Counted from the first letter of the stretch, positions 55,186 to 64,000 are shown. The stretch: 64,000 nucleotides of DNA from Rheinheimera mangrovi (GCF_003990335.1 NZ_CP034683.1:4075501-4139500); one strand, 5' to 3'. A program made the numbers and translations. Notes: a model not told the origin generated them from the letters alone.

Positions 55186-56346
55186 CTATTTGATCAAAAA
55201 GATGCCGCCGGCTGTGGTCGCGGGGTTCTCAGTTTCACTTAAGACAAACTGCCCAAGGATCTGATCAATACCATCAACAAACAGGGTATCTATCTGGCCC
55301 TGAGCTCGTTCATTGCCATGGCTGGCAAAATTAACACCAAGCTCCAGTTGATCAACATTCACCACCCCGTTAAAAGCGGCAAACCATTCCCCACCCGCGT
55401 CATTAAAAGACATCTCGCCTTGAGGCACTGTGCCATTATCAAAATCTATCGTCATACTGACCTGAAAATCAGTCACTGCACCTTCTGTGCTTTGCACACT
55501 AAATTGCTCCAGAGTACCGTATTGATATGAGCCAGAGCGTGCAGCAATGAGTTCAGCAACCGGAGTTTGATTGCTGCTGCCCTGATAGGCTTGCTCCGCA
55601 ATAAACGACGTATCTTCAGAACCTTGAGCTGACGGCAAATTGGTGGCATCAGTAAAGGCGGTATTGGAAGCAGCGCCTGAGCTACTGCCTTGATCTGTAT
55701 TGGCTTCATCGCCAGCTGCTTCTCCGGCAAATTCCGCAGGAGGTGACAGCAAAGGCGTCACCTGACCTGCTACAGTGATCTGGGCAAATGAAGCACTCTG
55801 GCCGCCACCAAAGGTGACATTCTCAACAGTGCCGTCTGAACGGGTAATTTGTAACTCAATCTGGCCATCCCAAACCCCCACCAGCATGATTTCGTTGATA
55901 TAAGACAACTGAAATGTGGTACCACGAATACCAATACTACCCACAGGCGTTTTTAGCTGGTAATTACCAGCGTCCCCTTTTATCGAACCAGTGACTGTGC
56001 GTAAACCGCCTTTGACCAATTCCATCACCACAGATCCCTGCTCTGTGGCTGAACCTGCTTTATATTCTGATATCAACAGTTCGGTGTCGCTTTGCAATGC
56101 CAACAACGCACCATCGAGCATTCTGAACTGAGCCTGGCTTTGCGCCCCTGTACTGACCTGATCAATATTAAATACCGGTGCTTTACGATTCAAATTGCGG
56201 CTTTGTTGCGTATCTGTAGCTGTTGCCGTTACGTTCCCTCTGGCCATCAACGTCAGTCCAGCGTTACTGGCCTGCTCCTGTGCAGACAATGCCAGACTAA
56301 ACAGAGCAACTACAGGGCTGACATAAAGCATAAAGTTAGAACGCAT
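55186..56346 (-). CDS. FecR-domain periplasmic/secreted protein
   Basis: A 386-residue protein with a signal peptide (about 1-22, ends LSAQ) after a good AGGAG site. A FecR domain covers about 30-175, with the hallmark LKTPVGSIGIRGTTFQLSY. A Ser/Ala/Gly/Asn-rich linker (about 205-270) leads to a C-terminal beta-rich domain of about 110 residues (FQVSMTIDFDNGTVPQGEMSF). It lacks the N-terminal DUF4880 and membrane helix of classic anti-sigma FecR, so it is not an anti-sigma factor. The start overlaps the barrel gene by 11 bp. Co-occurrence of such FecR proteins with CHASE2 cyclases is a known genomic pattern; the function is unclear. Confidence 0.87.
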   Translation of the reverse strand: MRSNFMLYVSPVVALFSLALSAQEQASNAGLTLMARGNVTATATDTQQSRNLNRKAPVFNIDQVSTGAQSQAQFRMLDGALLALQSDTELLISEYKAGSATEQGSVVMELVKGGLRTVTGSIKGDAGNYQLKTPVGSIGIRGTTFQLSYINEIMLVGVWDGQIELQITRSDGTVENVTFGGGQSASFAQITVAGQVTPLLSPPAEFAGEAAGDEANTDQGSSSGAASNTAFTDATNLPSAQGSEDTSFIAEQAYQGSSNQTPVAELIAARSGSYQYGTLEQFSVQSTEGAVTDFQVSMTIDFDNGTVPQGEMSFNDAGGEWFAAFNGVVNVDQLELGVNFASHGNERAQGQIDTLFVDGIDQILGQFVLSETENPATTAGGIFLIK

Positions 56347-57688
56347 AGCTGGCTCCTACCACACATTCTGTGCGGTCGTATTCATACAAAGTAACAGGAC
56401 TGTTTTTATCAGTGTAGCTACATCTCAGTTCAGAGCTGACAGAGGACGAGAACTGCCAAATCCAGCTGCCCGTGAGGGAAAATAAGGATTCATTGCGTTT
56501 TACCCGAAATAGGGGATGAGGCGCTTTATAGCTAATGCTTTGTAACTCTGCTCTGGCAATAAGAATATGCGAGGCGCTGGCCAGCCATGTAGTGCTGTAA
56601 CTTAATGAACTGACATCCCTGCTGTTGTAAACCGCACTATCAAGGCGACTGCGTTCGTTGGAAATACTAACATTGGCCTGATTAATCCAGCGATTACCTT
56701 TGCGCTCCCAGGACGCTGAGATGGCATGGACTGTCAGATTTAATCTGTCATCCAGCCTGTTGTCTGAACGGCCAGATACCCATTGCATACCAACAGAGTT
56801 CAATGCGTTCAGCTGATACTTGCCACTGATTTGCCCACCCCAGTCGTTTCGGTACAACTCCCCGGCTAAACGCAACGGTCTGCTGTATGCACGCAGGCTG
56901 TAGCTGTAGTGCTGATAATTTGCTTCATAGCCCAAACGCGCAGCCAAAGTTTCCCTATCAAAATCAGACAACTGATTAAACTGTGTTGCCCCAACCTGTA
57001 GATCAGCCAACCAGGCATAGCGCTGGTTCTGCTGCCATCGGCCATCAAAACTGTATCCAAGCTGATGAAAATAATCACTGCTTGCCTTACTAAGAGGAAA
57101 TACATCAATTTCGCCCAACGATGGAATAAAGATTCGGTCTTCGGCAGTACCACTATTCACATTGTCGTCATGACCAAAGCCATATCTGATCTTGTGCCGT
57201 TGATAGCCCTTTAACTTAGCTTGTTCCCATTCCACTGCACTACGCAATTTAGCAACGGGCTCGACTAAATCAGCCGCAGGCTTTTGTTCAATCCAAGTAA
57301 GCTGCCTTAGTGCGGCAGGATAATTTTTAGTTTTGTAATAGGCCTGAGCTAAGGTAAAACGGGCTTGTTGCCATTGGGGCTTATCAGCTACAACCCGTTC
57401 AAGCGCAAATACGGCACTGTCATTTTGCTCAACCCGCAGCGCGATACGGCCATACGCCATATCAAAATCAGGCTCTCCAGCCAGTTGATTTTCTAATGAG
57501 GCGGCCAGCAGATAAGCCTGCTCCAGCTGGCCGGATTGCACCAGCCGGATAAATTCTGCTTTTTGTTGTTCCAGAGTGAGTGTTTCAGCATGAAGCGAAA
57601 AAACCACACCGCCCATTAAGTTCAGTATAAAAAGGCGCAGCCAAAGCGCTGCCCTGATTTTAGCTTTTTGTCCCCCGACTTTTCTCAC
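56336..57688 (-). CDS. TPR-beta-barrel outer-membrane protein, Slam-like
   Basis: A 450-residue protein from a GTG start with GAGG 5 nt before it. A signal peptide ends near residue 35 (FSLHA). A periplasmic TPR-like domain follows (about 38-150; QQARFTLAQAYYKTKNYPAALRQL). The rest (about 160-450) is beta-barrel-like with alternating aromatic strands, starting GFGHDDNVNSGT and ending in a terminal Phe (GASYAF), a BAM recognition signal. This plan matches the surface lipoprotein assembly modifier (Slam/DUF560) type. It leads an operon that also makes a giant lipoprotein, which supports a role in its export or display. The Slam match is by layout; the protein could be another TPR-porin. Confidence 0.8.
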   Translation of the reverse strand: MRKVGGQKAKIRAALWLRLFILNLMGGVVFSLHAETLTLEQQKAEFIRLVQSGQLEQAYLLAASLENQLAGEPDFDMAYGRIALRVEQNDSAVFALERVVADKPQWQQARFTLAQAYYKTKNYPAALRQLTWIEQKPAADLVEPVAKLRSAVEWEQAKLKGYQRHKIRYGFGHDDNVNSGTAEDRIFIPSLGEIDVFPLSKASSDYFHQLGYSFDGRWQQNQRYAWLADLQVGATQFNQLSDFDRETLAARLGYEANYQHYSYSLRAYSRPLRLAGELYRNDWGGQISGKYQLNALNSVGMQWVSGRSDNRLDDRLNLTVHAISASWERKGNRWINQANVSISNERSRLDSAVYNSRDVSSLSYSTTWLASASHILIARAELQSISYKAPHPLFRVKRNESLFSLTGSWIWQFSSSVSSELRCSYTDKNSPVTLYEYDRTECVVGASYAF

Positions 57689-57960
57689 AGCAACCTCATT
57701 TATGTTTTTATGGCCGGACAGATACGGGTGTCACGATACTTTTATTATTCTGCTGTTAGAGAAATAGCAGGAAATATAAAAAAGGAAAGCAATGCCCAAG
57801 GATTTCACTGCAGAAAATAAAAATAAATAGTCTGCGTAAACAGAGATTTATGCCATTAATTTCTGATCTTATATCAGCACTTTTGTCAATTCACTATCAA
57901 TACTGGCGAATTAACATTACAAGGTTAAAATTAAGTAAACAAATTATCTGAGAACGAATC
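57689..57960. other. Divergent promoter region
   Basis: 272 bp between the six-gene operon and comM, A+T-rich, with no ORF. Promoters for both directions should lie here, but I cannot assign -35/-10 boxes with confidence. Confidence 0.5.
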
Positions 57961-59460
57961 ATGGCACTGGCCTTAGTCCACAGCAGAGCACGCTCTGGCT
58001 TGCAAGCACCGCTTGTGACAGTGGAGGTGCATTTAAGCCGGGGCTTGCCTGGTTTTCAATTGGTTGGCTTGCCGGAGACCTCAGTCAAAGAAGCCAAAGA
58101 CAGAGTACGCAGTGCGCTAATTAATAGTGGTTTTGAGTTTCCAGATCATAAAATCACTGTCAATCTTGCCCCTGCAGATTTACCTAAAGAAGGCGGGCGT
58201 TTTGATTTAGCAATTGCTCTGGGAATACTGCATGCCAGTGGTCAGTTGCAAGCTGACTTATCCGCTTATGAGTTTTTTGGTGAGTTGGCCTTGTCGGGAG
58301 AAATTCGCAGCATAGTGGGAGAAATCCCCTTAGCTTTGGCCTGCAAAATGGCCGGAAACATCGCGGTATTTCCATTACAAAATGCAGTACAAGCTCAACA
58401 AGTTCCTGATCTTCAGCTGTGTGGCGCAGAACATTTGTTGCAGCTGCATGCATTTTTAGTACACCATCAGGCTCTGCCTGCTATTCCGGTTATTCCTGAT
58501 AGTAAAGCAGAGTTGTATCCGGATCTGGCTGAAGTTCGCGGCCAGGCTCAAGCGAAAAGAGTGCTGGAAATTGCAGCTGCCGGCGAACATAATCTGCTGA
58601 TGTTTGGCCCGGCAGGAACAGGCAAATCGATGCTCGCGCAACGCTTACCTGGCATACTCCCAAGCTTAAACGATCAGGAAGCATTAGAAACTGCAGCAAT
58701 TTATTCAGTGGCAGCACAACCCAGAACTGTGCAGCAGTGGCACCAGCGGCCATTCAGACAACCGCATCATACCTGTTCAGCTGTAGCTTTGGTGGGAGGA
58801 GGCTCGATCCCCAGACCCGGAGAGATTTCTTTAGCTCATCGCGGAATTTTATTTTTGGATGAAGTCCCGGAATTCCCTCGCACTGTGCTGGAATCAATGA
58901 GACAACCTCTTGAAAGTGGTAAGGTTTTTATATCAAGGGCAGCACGACAAGCCGAATTTCCAGCCAGCTTTCAGTTGGTAGTTGCCCTGAACCCAAGCCC
59001 TTCAGGCCATCATAAAGATGGTCGCAGCAGCCCTGAACAAATCAGACGGTATTTAAGCCGTTTATCCGGCCCTTTTCTCGACAGAATTGAACTACAAGTC
59101 GAAGTACCTTTGTTACCTAAAGGCAGTTTAAGCCAACAAAAACCCGAAGAATCAAGCAGTATCATCAAACAGCGGGTCGATGCAGCCCGTGCCATTCAGT
59201 GGCAACGACAACACAAAGCCAATGCCCGCCTCACGCTGAGTGAACTGGAACAGTATTGTCAGTTAAACCCGGCTGACGCTGACTATTTCGAAAACTGCCT
59301 GACTCAGCTGAAATTTTCAGCCCGCAGTTATCACAAACTGCTCAAAGTGGCCCGTACGCTAGCTGATTTAGCACAGCGGCCACATATAGAACGCTGTGAT
59401 TTGCAGGAAGCCTTAAGCTACCGCTCTTTTGACCGCTTACTTAACTATTTACAGTCTTAA
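57961..59460 (+). CDS. comM: ComM/YifB Mg-chelatase-like AAA+ helicase
   Basis: A 499-residue AAA+ protein. An N-terminal ChlI-like domain (VHSRARSGLQAPLVTVEVHLSRGLPGFQLVGLP) is followed by Walker A GPAGTGKS near 216-223, GILFLDEVPEFPR (Walker B) and an Mg-chelatase C-terminal domain (about 400-495). ComM forms hexamers that drive branch migration during integration of transformed DNA in naturally competent bacteria. The length matches Vibrio ComM. Its stop shares a TTAA with the convergent gene's stop. Confidence 0.95.
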   Translation: MALALVHSRARSGLQAPLVTVEVHLSRGLPGFQLVGLPETSVKEAKDRVRSALINSGFEFPDHKITVNLAPADLPKEGGRFDLAIALGILHASGQLQADLSAYEFFGELALSGEIRSIVGEIPLALACKMAGNIAVFPLQNAVQAQQVPDLQLCGAEHLLQLHAFLVHHQALPAIPVIPDSKAELYPDLAEVRGQAQAKRVLEIAAAGEHNLLMFGPAGTGKSMLAQRLPGILPSLNDQEALETAAIYSVAAQPRTVQQWHQRPFRQPHHTCSAVALVGGGSIPRPGEISLAHRGILFLDEVPEFPRTVLESMRQPLESGKVFISRAARQAEFPASFQLVVALNPSPSGHHKDGRSSPEQIRRYLSRLSGPFLDRIELQVEVPLLPKGSLSQQKPEESSSIIKQRVDAARAIQWQRQHKANARLTLSELEQYCQLNPADADYFENCLTQLKFSARSYHKLLKVARTLADLAQRPHIERCDLQEALSYRSFDRLLNYLQS

Positions 59461-60641
59461 TTACTTTGACCTGCTTTAGTTTGATGTATACCCAAAAACT
59501 GACAGACAGTAATAGCCAATACACCGCAAAACATCAGTATGGAAAACGGCAATGCTGTGCCAGTGTATGCCAAGGCGAGTAAAGGTCCGGCCAAAGCTCC
59601 ACTGCCAAAACGCAAGGTACCGATCACAGCTGTGGCTGTGCCACTGTGTTCTGGAAAACGCATTAAAATCATCGCATCGGCATTGGTTGCAATCAAACCT
59701 AAACTCGCCATCAGCGGCGCTATACTCAGCACAGTAAAGACTAAACCTAATTCAAACCAGTTGGCCAGGCAAAGCACACTGGCGCTGAACAAAGCCAACA
59801 CCAACCCACTATTCAGCATTCGCTGCGGACCATAACGACCAACAAATCTGCTATTGCAAAAATTAGCCATCATCAACATACCCACATTCAGCGCAAACAA
59901 CAGACTGAACAGCTGCTCGTTGACACCGTAATATTCAATATAAACAAAAGGCACCGCAGTTAAAAAACAGAAAAATGCAAATGAAGCAAACATAGAAGTT
60001 GCGATTTGTGGCCGGGCCACTGCATGAGCGAAAACAAAACGATAACCCGCCAGAAACTCCAGTTTACGGCCTTTTGTCACAGCGACAGGATCAGGTAAAA
60101 AGCGCCAGGTCAGCAGTAGGATCACGGACGAATACAAGGCTAATACCAGAAAAATATCCTGCCAATGGCCAACCCAAAGTACAGCGCTGCCGATAGCTGG
60201 CGCAATTAAAGGAGCCATCATCATAATCATCGAAACATAAGACATGCCCTTGGCAGTATTTTCCTGATACAAAGCGCGGATAATACCTGGCACCACAACG
60301 GTTGCAGCACTACCGGCAAAAGCCTGTAATGCACGTAAGCCGAGCAACCATTGCGCGTCCTGGCAAAACACCAGAGCAAAACTGGCCAGGCTAAAAAATA
60401 ACAGACCAACCAATGCCAGCGGACGACGACCTATAGCGTCAGCGAGCGGGCCGAAGACCAGCATACCAACCCCATAAGCCGCCAGATAAATACTCAGAGA
60501 TTGCTGGATAAGCCCAATATCAGTACCCAGTTCACTCGCCATCAGTGGCATAGCTGGCAAATACATATCAATAGCCAAAGGCGTAATAGCAACAATGCTG
60601 GCTAGCAGCAACAATAAACCAAAAGAGACTGTTTTGCTCAT
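59457..60641 (-). CDS. Bcr/CflA-family MFS multidrug exporter
   Basis: About 394 residues from the ATG at 60641, which has AGGA 7 nt before it; the longer reading adds 51 non-conserved residues. Twelve membrane helices are predicted. The Bcr/CflA start is LLASIVAITPLAIDMYLPAMPLM, and the MFS loop 2-3 motif is GPLADAIGRRPLAL. It pumps drugs or metabolites out using proton motive force; substrates are not predictable. It shares TTAA stop codons with comM. Confidence 0.92.
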   Translation of the reverse strand: MSKTVSFGLLLLLASIVAITPLAIDMYLPAMPLMASELGTDIGLIQQSLSIYLAAYGVGMLVFGPLADAIGRRPLALVGLLFFSLASFALVFCQDAQWLLGLRALQAFAGSAATVVVPGIIRALYQENTAKGMSYVSMIMMMAPLIAPAIGSAVLWVGHWQDIFLVLALYSSVILLLTWRFLPDPVAVTKGRKLEFLAGYRFVFAHAVARPQIATSMFASFAFFCFLTAVPFVYIEYYGVNEQLFSLLFALNVGMLMMANFCNSRFVGRYGPQRMLNSGLVLALFSASVLCLANWFELGLVFTVLSIAPLMASLGLIATNADAMILMRFPEHSGTATAVIGTLRFGSGALAGPLLALAYTGTALPFSILMFCGVLAITVCQFLGIHQTKAGQSN

Positions 60642-60785
60642 GATGAAATCCTGGCAGGTAGATATTGAATAATACCTGATCCAGACCAAAATAATTGGAG
60701 CTGTCATCGTAAATATTGCGACACTGGTCCTGAACTGTGTTAAAACCACTGCAGGTCTGCTGCCTATGGGTGAGTCGGAGTTTTT

Positions 60786-61490
60786 ATGAAACAACTTATT
60801 TTGTTACTTGGCCTTTTCTGCACTCTGGCGCAAGCCACTCCGATCAAAGTAGGTTTACACGATTCAGCGCCCTGGGCCTACCGCAATGCTCAGGGAGAAA
60901 TCACCGGGCTGGACTATGAAATAGTAAAAACTATTTTGCAGCGTGAAGGCATTGAAGCAGAATTCGAACTTTATAGTTACAGCCGCTTGTTAAAACTCTT
61001 TTCCGAGCAAAAACTGGATATAGCCAGTCCTGTTGCCGTGCCTTATCCGGGTGCTTTTTATAGCCAACCTTATTTTACCGTGTTGGACGTGGTGGTACAT
61101 AAAAGCAGTAATCCCATCAAAATTAATAGCCTGCAAGACCTCAAAGGTAAAACTATTGTCGGTTATCAGCAAGCACAAGAAGTACTGGGGCCAGACTTCG
61201 CAGCTATCACAAAGCAAGCGCATTATCTGGAAGAAGCCGACCGGGAAAAGCAGTTTGAGTTATTGATGAAGGACAGAGTGCAGTTGATGGTTGGAGACAG
61301 TAAAGTGCTGACCTATTACGCCAACAAAAACTATGGCCGCGGCAGTATACAAACGCACAGGATCTTCCCATCTGTTGATTATCCGGCTGCATTCTGGAAA
61401 GTAGAATTGCAGGCAAAGTTTAACTCTGGCCTGCTGCATCTGAAAGAATCAGGTGAGTTGGATAAAATCCACGCTAAGCCCCGGCTTTAA
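60786..61490 (+). CDS. Periplasmic solute-binding protein (SBP_bac_3-like)
   Basis: A 234-residue protein with a signal peptide ([17 protein letters not shown], about 1-17). The mature part fits the family 3 binding protein fold: [51 protein letters not shown], and [20 protein letters not shown]. It should bind an amino acid or small ligand in the periplasm. No ABC permease or kinase gene is adjacent, so it may act as a free-standing sensor or work with a distant transporter. Its stop shares TTAA with the convergent acetyltransferase. Confidence 0.88.
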   Translation: MKQLILLLGLFCTLAQATPIKVGLHDSAPWAYRNAQGEITGLDYEIVKTILQREGIEAEFELYSYSRLLKLFSEQKLDIASPVAVPYPGAFYSQPYFTVLDVVVHKSSNPIKINSLQDLKGKTIVGYQQAQEVLGPDFAAITKQAHYLEEADREKQFELLMKDRVQLMVGDSKVLTYYANKNYGRGSIQTHRIFPSVDYPAAFWKVELQAKFNSGLLHLKESGELDKIHAKPRL

Positions 61491-62038
61491 CTCACCGTCT
61501 TGATTATTTTCGCCGGATTGCCAGCTACCACTGCATAAGCAGGCACGTCTTTGGTAACAACTGCACCAGCAGCAATCACAGCCCCTTCGCCTATAGTGAC
61601 ACCAGGTAAAATAATAGCGCCCCCACCCACCCAAACCGAATTGCCTATAGTGACGGCTTTACCTTGTTCCAGTCCGGTTTTTCTTTGTACGGCATCCAGC
61701 GGATGAGCCACAGTATAAATTTGCACAGCCGGGCCCAATAATACGTCATCGCCAATACTGACTTTGGCCGCATCTAAAATAACGCAATTGTGGTTGGCAT
61801 AAAAATTCTGGCCCAGTTCAATATTGTTGCCGTAGTCGCAATAAAAGTTCGGTTCAATGTAACAACTGCCCAATTTGCCAAACAACTGTGCAGCTAGCTG
61901 TTGATGAGCTTTAAAACGCAAAGGTCCTTGTTGATTAAGCTGGGCACAAAGCGCTTTGGCATGCTGCCGTTGTTTTGCTAACACTTTGTCAGCCGGATTA
62001 AACCACAAACCCGCAGCCATTTTTTCCTGCTCAGTCAT
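61487..62038 (-). CDS. Sugar O-acetyltransferase (LacA/Maa family)
   Basis: About 183 residues from the ATG at 62038 (MTEQEKM is the usual start; a GTG at 62059 would add seven). An N-terminal Mac domain (about 4-58) precedes a left-handed beta-helix with hexapeptide repeats such as [15 protein letters not shown] and [31 protein letters not shown]. The catalytic His is in [12 protein letters not shown] context (YANHN). It moves acetyl from acetyl-CoA to a sugar such as maltose or galactoside. The true substrate is unknown. Confidence 0.92.
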   Translation of the reverse strand: MTEQEKMAAGLWFNPADKVLAKQRQHAKALCAQLNQQGPLRFKAHQQLAAQLFGKLGSCYIEPNFYCDYGNNIELGQNFYANHNCVILDAAKVSIGDDVLLGPAVQIYTVAHPLDAVQRKTGLEQGKAVTIGNSVWVGGGAIILPGVTIGEGAVIAAGAVVTKDVPAYAVVAGNPAKIIKTVS

Positions 62039-62168
62039 CAATCTCTGCCCTTGTCTCACTTATCATTAGGCTGATGCTGATAACACAAAGCTTCAGGCTT
62101 TTTATAGTGTTATGCGTTGGATTAGGGATATACTAAGGCTAATGTCGTTGTTTAGCTGGGTTTATCAG

Positions 62169-62843
62169 ATGAAAAAAACCAAAGTTGTCACTACTGAAGA
62201 AATATTGCTCACTCTCTGTCAGTCCGTTACTCAGGTGTTAGCTGCCGCTGGCAACGATAAGGTTGCTTATTCACCTATGGTACAGAAAATCCATAAAACC
62301 TGCCTGCGCCCAGATCTTGGTTGCTTTGTATTATTTGATGGTGGCTTTTCTGGTTTAGTGATTATCAACTTTACATCTCAAGCGGCCATGGAAATTTATC
62401 GTAAGTATATGATGAGTATGGGCATGCCTGAATCTGAATTAGCTAATTTCCATACCTCAGACGAAGTGGGCAATGTAATGGGGGAGCTGATGAACCAAAT
62501 CGTTGGCGATTTCACCAACAGAGTAAGGATGGAACTGCAAACCTCAATTAATCAAAGCCAGCCTAAAATGATGGCGATTAATAAACAGGTGCAGATTATG
62601 ATCAACACCCAGTTGGATCAACCTCAGGCTCGCCGTGTCACCTTCAGCACACCAAACCATGCAATTTTTTACATGGAGCTGTCGATGGACAAAACTGAAT
62701 TTATTCAGTTGCACGATTTCATCCCTCCACAGGATGAAAACCCGGATGATATTATTGCCAATACCAACGCAGCCGAAGCAGAATCAAATGAGGTGATGAC
62801 TTCTGAAGTGGATGATGACTTCCTGAAAAATCTAGGGCTTTAA
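62169..62843 (+). CDS. DUF3334 family protein (CheX-like)
   Basis: About 224 residues from the ATG at 62169 (MKKTKVVTTEEILLTLC); the frame opens 19 codons earlier, but that part is not typical. It fits DUF3334, found in Vibrio and Alteromonadales. HTSDEVGNVMGELMNQIVGDFTNRV is similar to the ExxN region of CheX/CheC phosphatase-like domains, with a Met-rich helix before it. It has an acidic C-terminal tail (EVDDDFLKNLGL). A role in signalling or chemotaxis is a guess. Its stop shares TTAA with the sensor kinase gene. Confidence 0.82.
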   Translation: MKKTKVVTTEEILLTLCQSVTQVLAAAGNDKVAYSPMVQKIHKTCLRPDLGCFVLFDGGFSGLVIINFTSQAAMEIYRKYMMSMGMPESELANFHTSDEVGNVMGELMNQIVGDFTNRVRMELQTSINQSQPKMMAINKQVQIMINTQLDQPQARRVTFSTPNHAIFYMELSMDKTEFIQLHDFIPPQDENPDDIIANTNAAEAESNEVMTSEVDDDFLKNLGL

Positions 62844-64000
62844 TGCTGTATTCTGCCATCAGGGCTTTGTTCCGATGGCAGTTTAATCAGAAAACTGGCA
62901 CCTCCCCATCTGCTTTCCCCGACTTCAATACTGGCCTTATGCCATTCAAGCACACGACAGACAATAGCAAGCCCTAAACCAAAACCACCAAAACCTTTTT
63001 GCCGGCTGGGGTCTAATCTGACAAAAGGCTTCAGAATTTCAGCCCTTTGTTCAGGCGCTATTCCAGGCCCATCATCTTCGACCATAATCTCAATAGCATT
63101 AGTCCCGGCTCGCAATCTGAGCGCCACCTTTTTCTGAGCAAATCGCTTGGCATTCACCAGTAAATTTTGTACTGCTCTTTCCAGATAATGGCCATCGCAG
63201 ACATAAACACAACGGCTGATGATGTCCAATTCAATCGCAGTTCCAGGTAAAGGTGATAGTTTTTCGACTAAGTTCTGCAACAACTCCGACAAATCCACTT
63301 GTTGCATTTTCAACTGAGGTTGTGTCGATTCAAGACGGGCATAGTCCAGCATCTCATCCACAAGTTGCTCAAGCTCTTTTACATCGTTAATCATCAGTTG
63401 TTTTTCGTTTTGCGGCAAAGCGGACAGTTCCAGTGCAAAACTTAAACGGGCCAAAGGTGTCCGCAATTCATGGGAAACCGCCTGAGTCATTTCACGTTGC
63501 AACCCAAGCAGGCGCTGAATTTGTTGGCGCATTTGTTCAAAACTCAGTGCAATAGGGGCAATAAAAGATCGGACAGGCACAGTAGCAACACCTGAAGGGG
63601 CACTGATTTGTTGTCGGAGCTGCTGAATATCACGCGCGACAGGCCAAAGCCATAACCAGACAGCTACAGCTAACAAACCCAAAAACAGTAAGCTAAACCA
63701 GTAAGAAGGTACTGCACTATCTGTCAGGTCTGCCGGTCCCAGTTGCCATAACTCACCTTGCTGCATGGCATAAAAAAACACCTGATCTTTCGTAAACAGA
63801 GGCACAACCTGGCCAGCCTCCAATGCCGCCAGTTCGGTTTCTGACCAGAGGATACTGCCTGCAGGCAGTACATTAGCAGGCAAGGCGGAAGAGAACTTAG
63901 CCTGAGAGACAGGCTGAGTACTGAGTTGTGCAGCCAGATTGTCTGCCACCAAAAGTACCCAGGGGGGCACCTGGCTTTGGGTTTCCTGCCAGATCCTCTC
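62840..64000 (-). CDS. Sensor histidine kinase, N-terminus cut by the window edge (RstB-like)
   Basis: The frame stays open to the right edge, so the true start is outside; the GTG at 63970 is not a believable start. The visible 386 residues include the end of a periplasmic sensor (to about 85), a membrane helix (YWFSLLFLGLLAVAVWLWLW), a linker, the HisKA box MTQAVSHELRTPLARLSFALEL, and the HATPase with NLLVNAKRF, VEDDGPGIAPEQR and GFGLGLAIV. The layout resembles RstB-type kinases; the partner regulator is probably beyond the edge. Confidence 0.88.
   Translation of the reverse strand, partial: ERIWQETQSQVPPWVLLVADNLAAQLSTQPVSQAKFSSALPANVLPAGSILWSETELAALEAGQVVPLFTKDQVFFYAMQQGELWQLGPADLTDSAVPSYWFSLLFLGLLAVAVWLWLWPVARDIQQLRQQISAPSGVATVPVRSFIAPIALSFEQMRQQIQRLLGLQREMTQAVSHELRTPLARLSFALELSALPQNEKQLMINDVKELEQLVDEMLDYARLESTQPQLKMQQVDLSELLQNLVEKLSPLPGTAIELDIISRCVYVCDGHYLERAVQNLLVNAKRFAQKKVALRLRAGTNAIEIMVEDDGPGIAPEQRAEILKPFVRLDPSRQKGFGGFGLGLAIVCRVLEWHKASIEVGESRWGGASFLIKLPSEQSPDGRIQH

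Noticed and set aside
55186..56346. FecR gene as an anti-sigma factor of an iron-uptake system
   Set aside because: No sigma factor or TonB receptor gene is adjacent and the protein has a cleavable signal peptide rather than a cytoplasmic anti-sigma part.
60642..60794. N-terminal 51-residue extension of the Bcr/CflA protein
   Set aside because: It has no family similarity, and the ATG at 60641 has a good ribosome site and the usual MSKT-type start.

Overview
The window looks like a chromosomal segment of a marine or freshwater gammaproteobacterium of the Alteromonadales/Chromatiales type, with Rheinheimera or a close relative as my best guess. This rests on an MSHA pilus locus with its CsrD-type gene, a GlrK-YfhG-GlrR system, a leuABCD operon with a leader peptide, comM, and DUF2288, DUF3334 and DUF3718 genes. 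The genus is an inference; no rRNA or species marker is present.

Region 1 (1-13.3 kb, minus strand) is the MSHA type IV pilus locus. In transcription order it runs csrD/mshH, mshI, a PilN-like mshI2, mshJ, mshK, mshL, mshM, mshN, mshE, mshG, mshB and mshA, which is cut by the left edge. A PLP-dependent deaminase/desulfhydrase gene lies divergently within it. Region 2 (13.4-23.8 kb) is housekeeping: ElaA, a 2OG-Fe(II) oxygenase, a thioesterase, gamma-glutamyltransferase, arylamine N-acetyltransferase, DUF2288, glrR-yfhG-glrK, a 66-residue membrane protein, an adenosine deaminase and tRNA-Leu(UAA).

Region 3 (about 23.8-32.9 kb) is an accessory island that looks richer in A+T. It holds a radical SAM enzyme and a cytochrome P450 on the plus strand. 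Convergent to them are an SGNH-like protein, an MBOAT acyltransferase and a NodU-type carbamoyltransferase, followed by an IS630-type transposase. No PKS, NRPS or glycosyltransferase core is present, so the product is unknown; this is one of two candidates for an undescribed system. Region 4 (33.1-38.0 kb) is leuABCD behind an attenuator with a leucine-rich leader peptide.

Region 5 (38.0-44.0 kb) holds REP elements, small envelope proteins, a TRIC-family channel, a MarR-HlyD-DUF2955 efflux operon with paired operator-like palindromes, and a TerC protein. Region 6 (44.1-57.7 kb, minus strand) is the second candidate system. It is a tightly packed six-gene operon: a TPR/beta-barrel outer-membrane protein resembling Slam, a FecR-domain protein, a lipoprotein of about 2,110 residues with Ig/cadherin and delta-60 repeats, a metallo-beta-lactamase-fold hydrolase, a CHASE2-adenylate cyclase, and a GAF-HD-GYP protein. 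The layout suggests secretion or surface display of a giant lipoprotein coupled to cyclic-nucleotide signalling. Region 7 (57.9-64.0 kb) holds comM, a Bcr/CflA exporter, a periplasmic binding protein, a sugar acetyltransferase, DUF3334 and a partial sensor kinase.

Dispersed features include four REP palindromes that all start with GTAG and have a CTTGT loop, several intrinsic terminators, and two long unexplained palindromes near 22 kb. c-di-GMP is a plausible link across the window: MshE has the MshEN c-di-GMP-binding motif and the HD-GYP protein is a predicted c-di-GMP phosphodiesterase.
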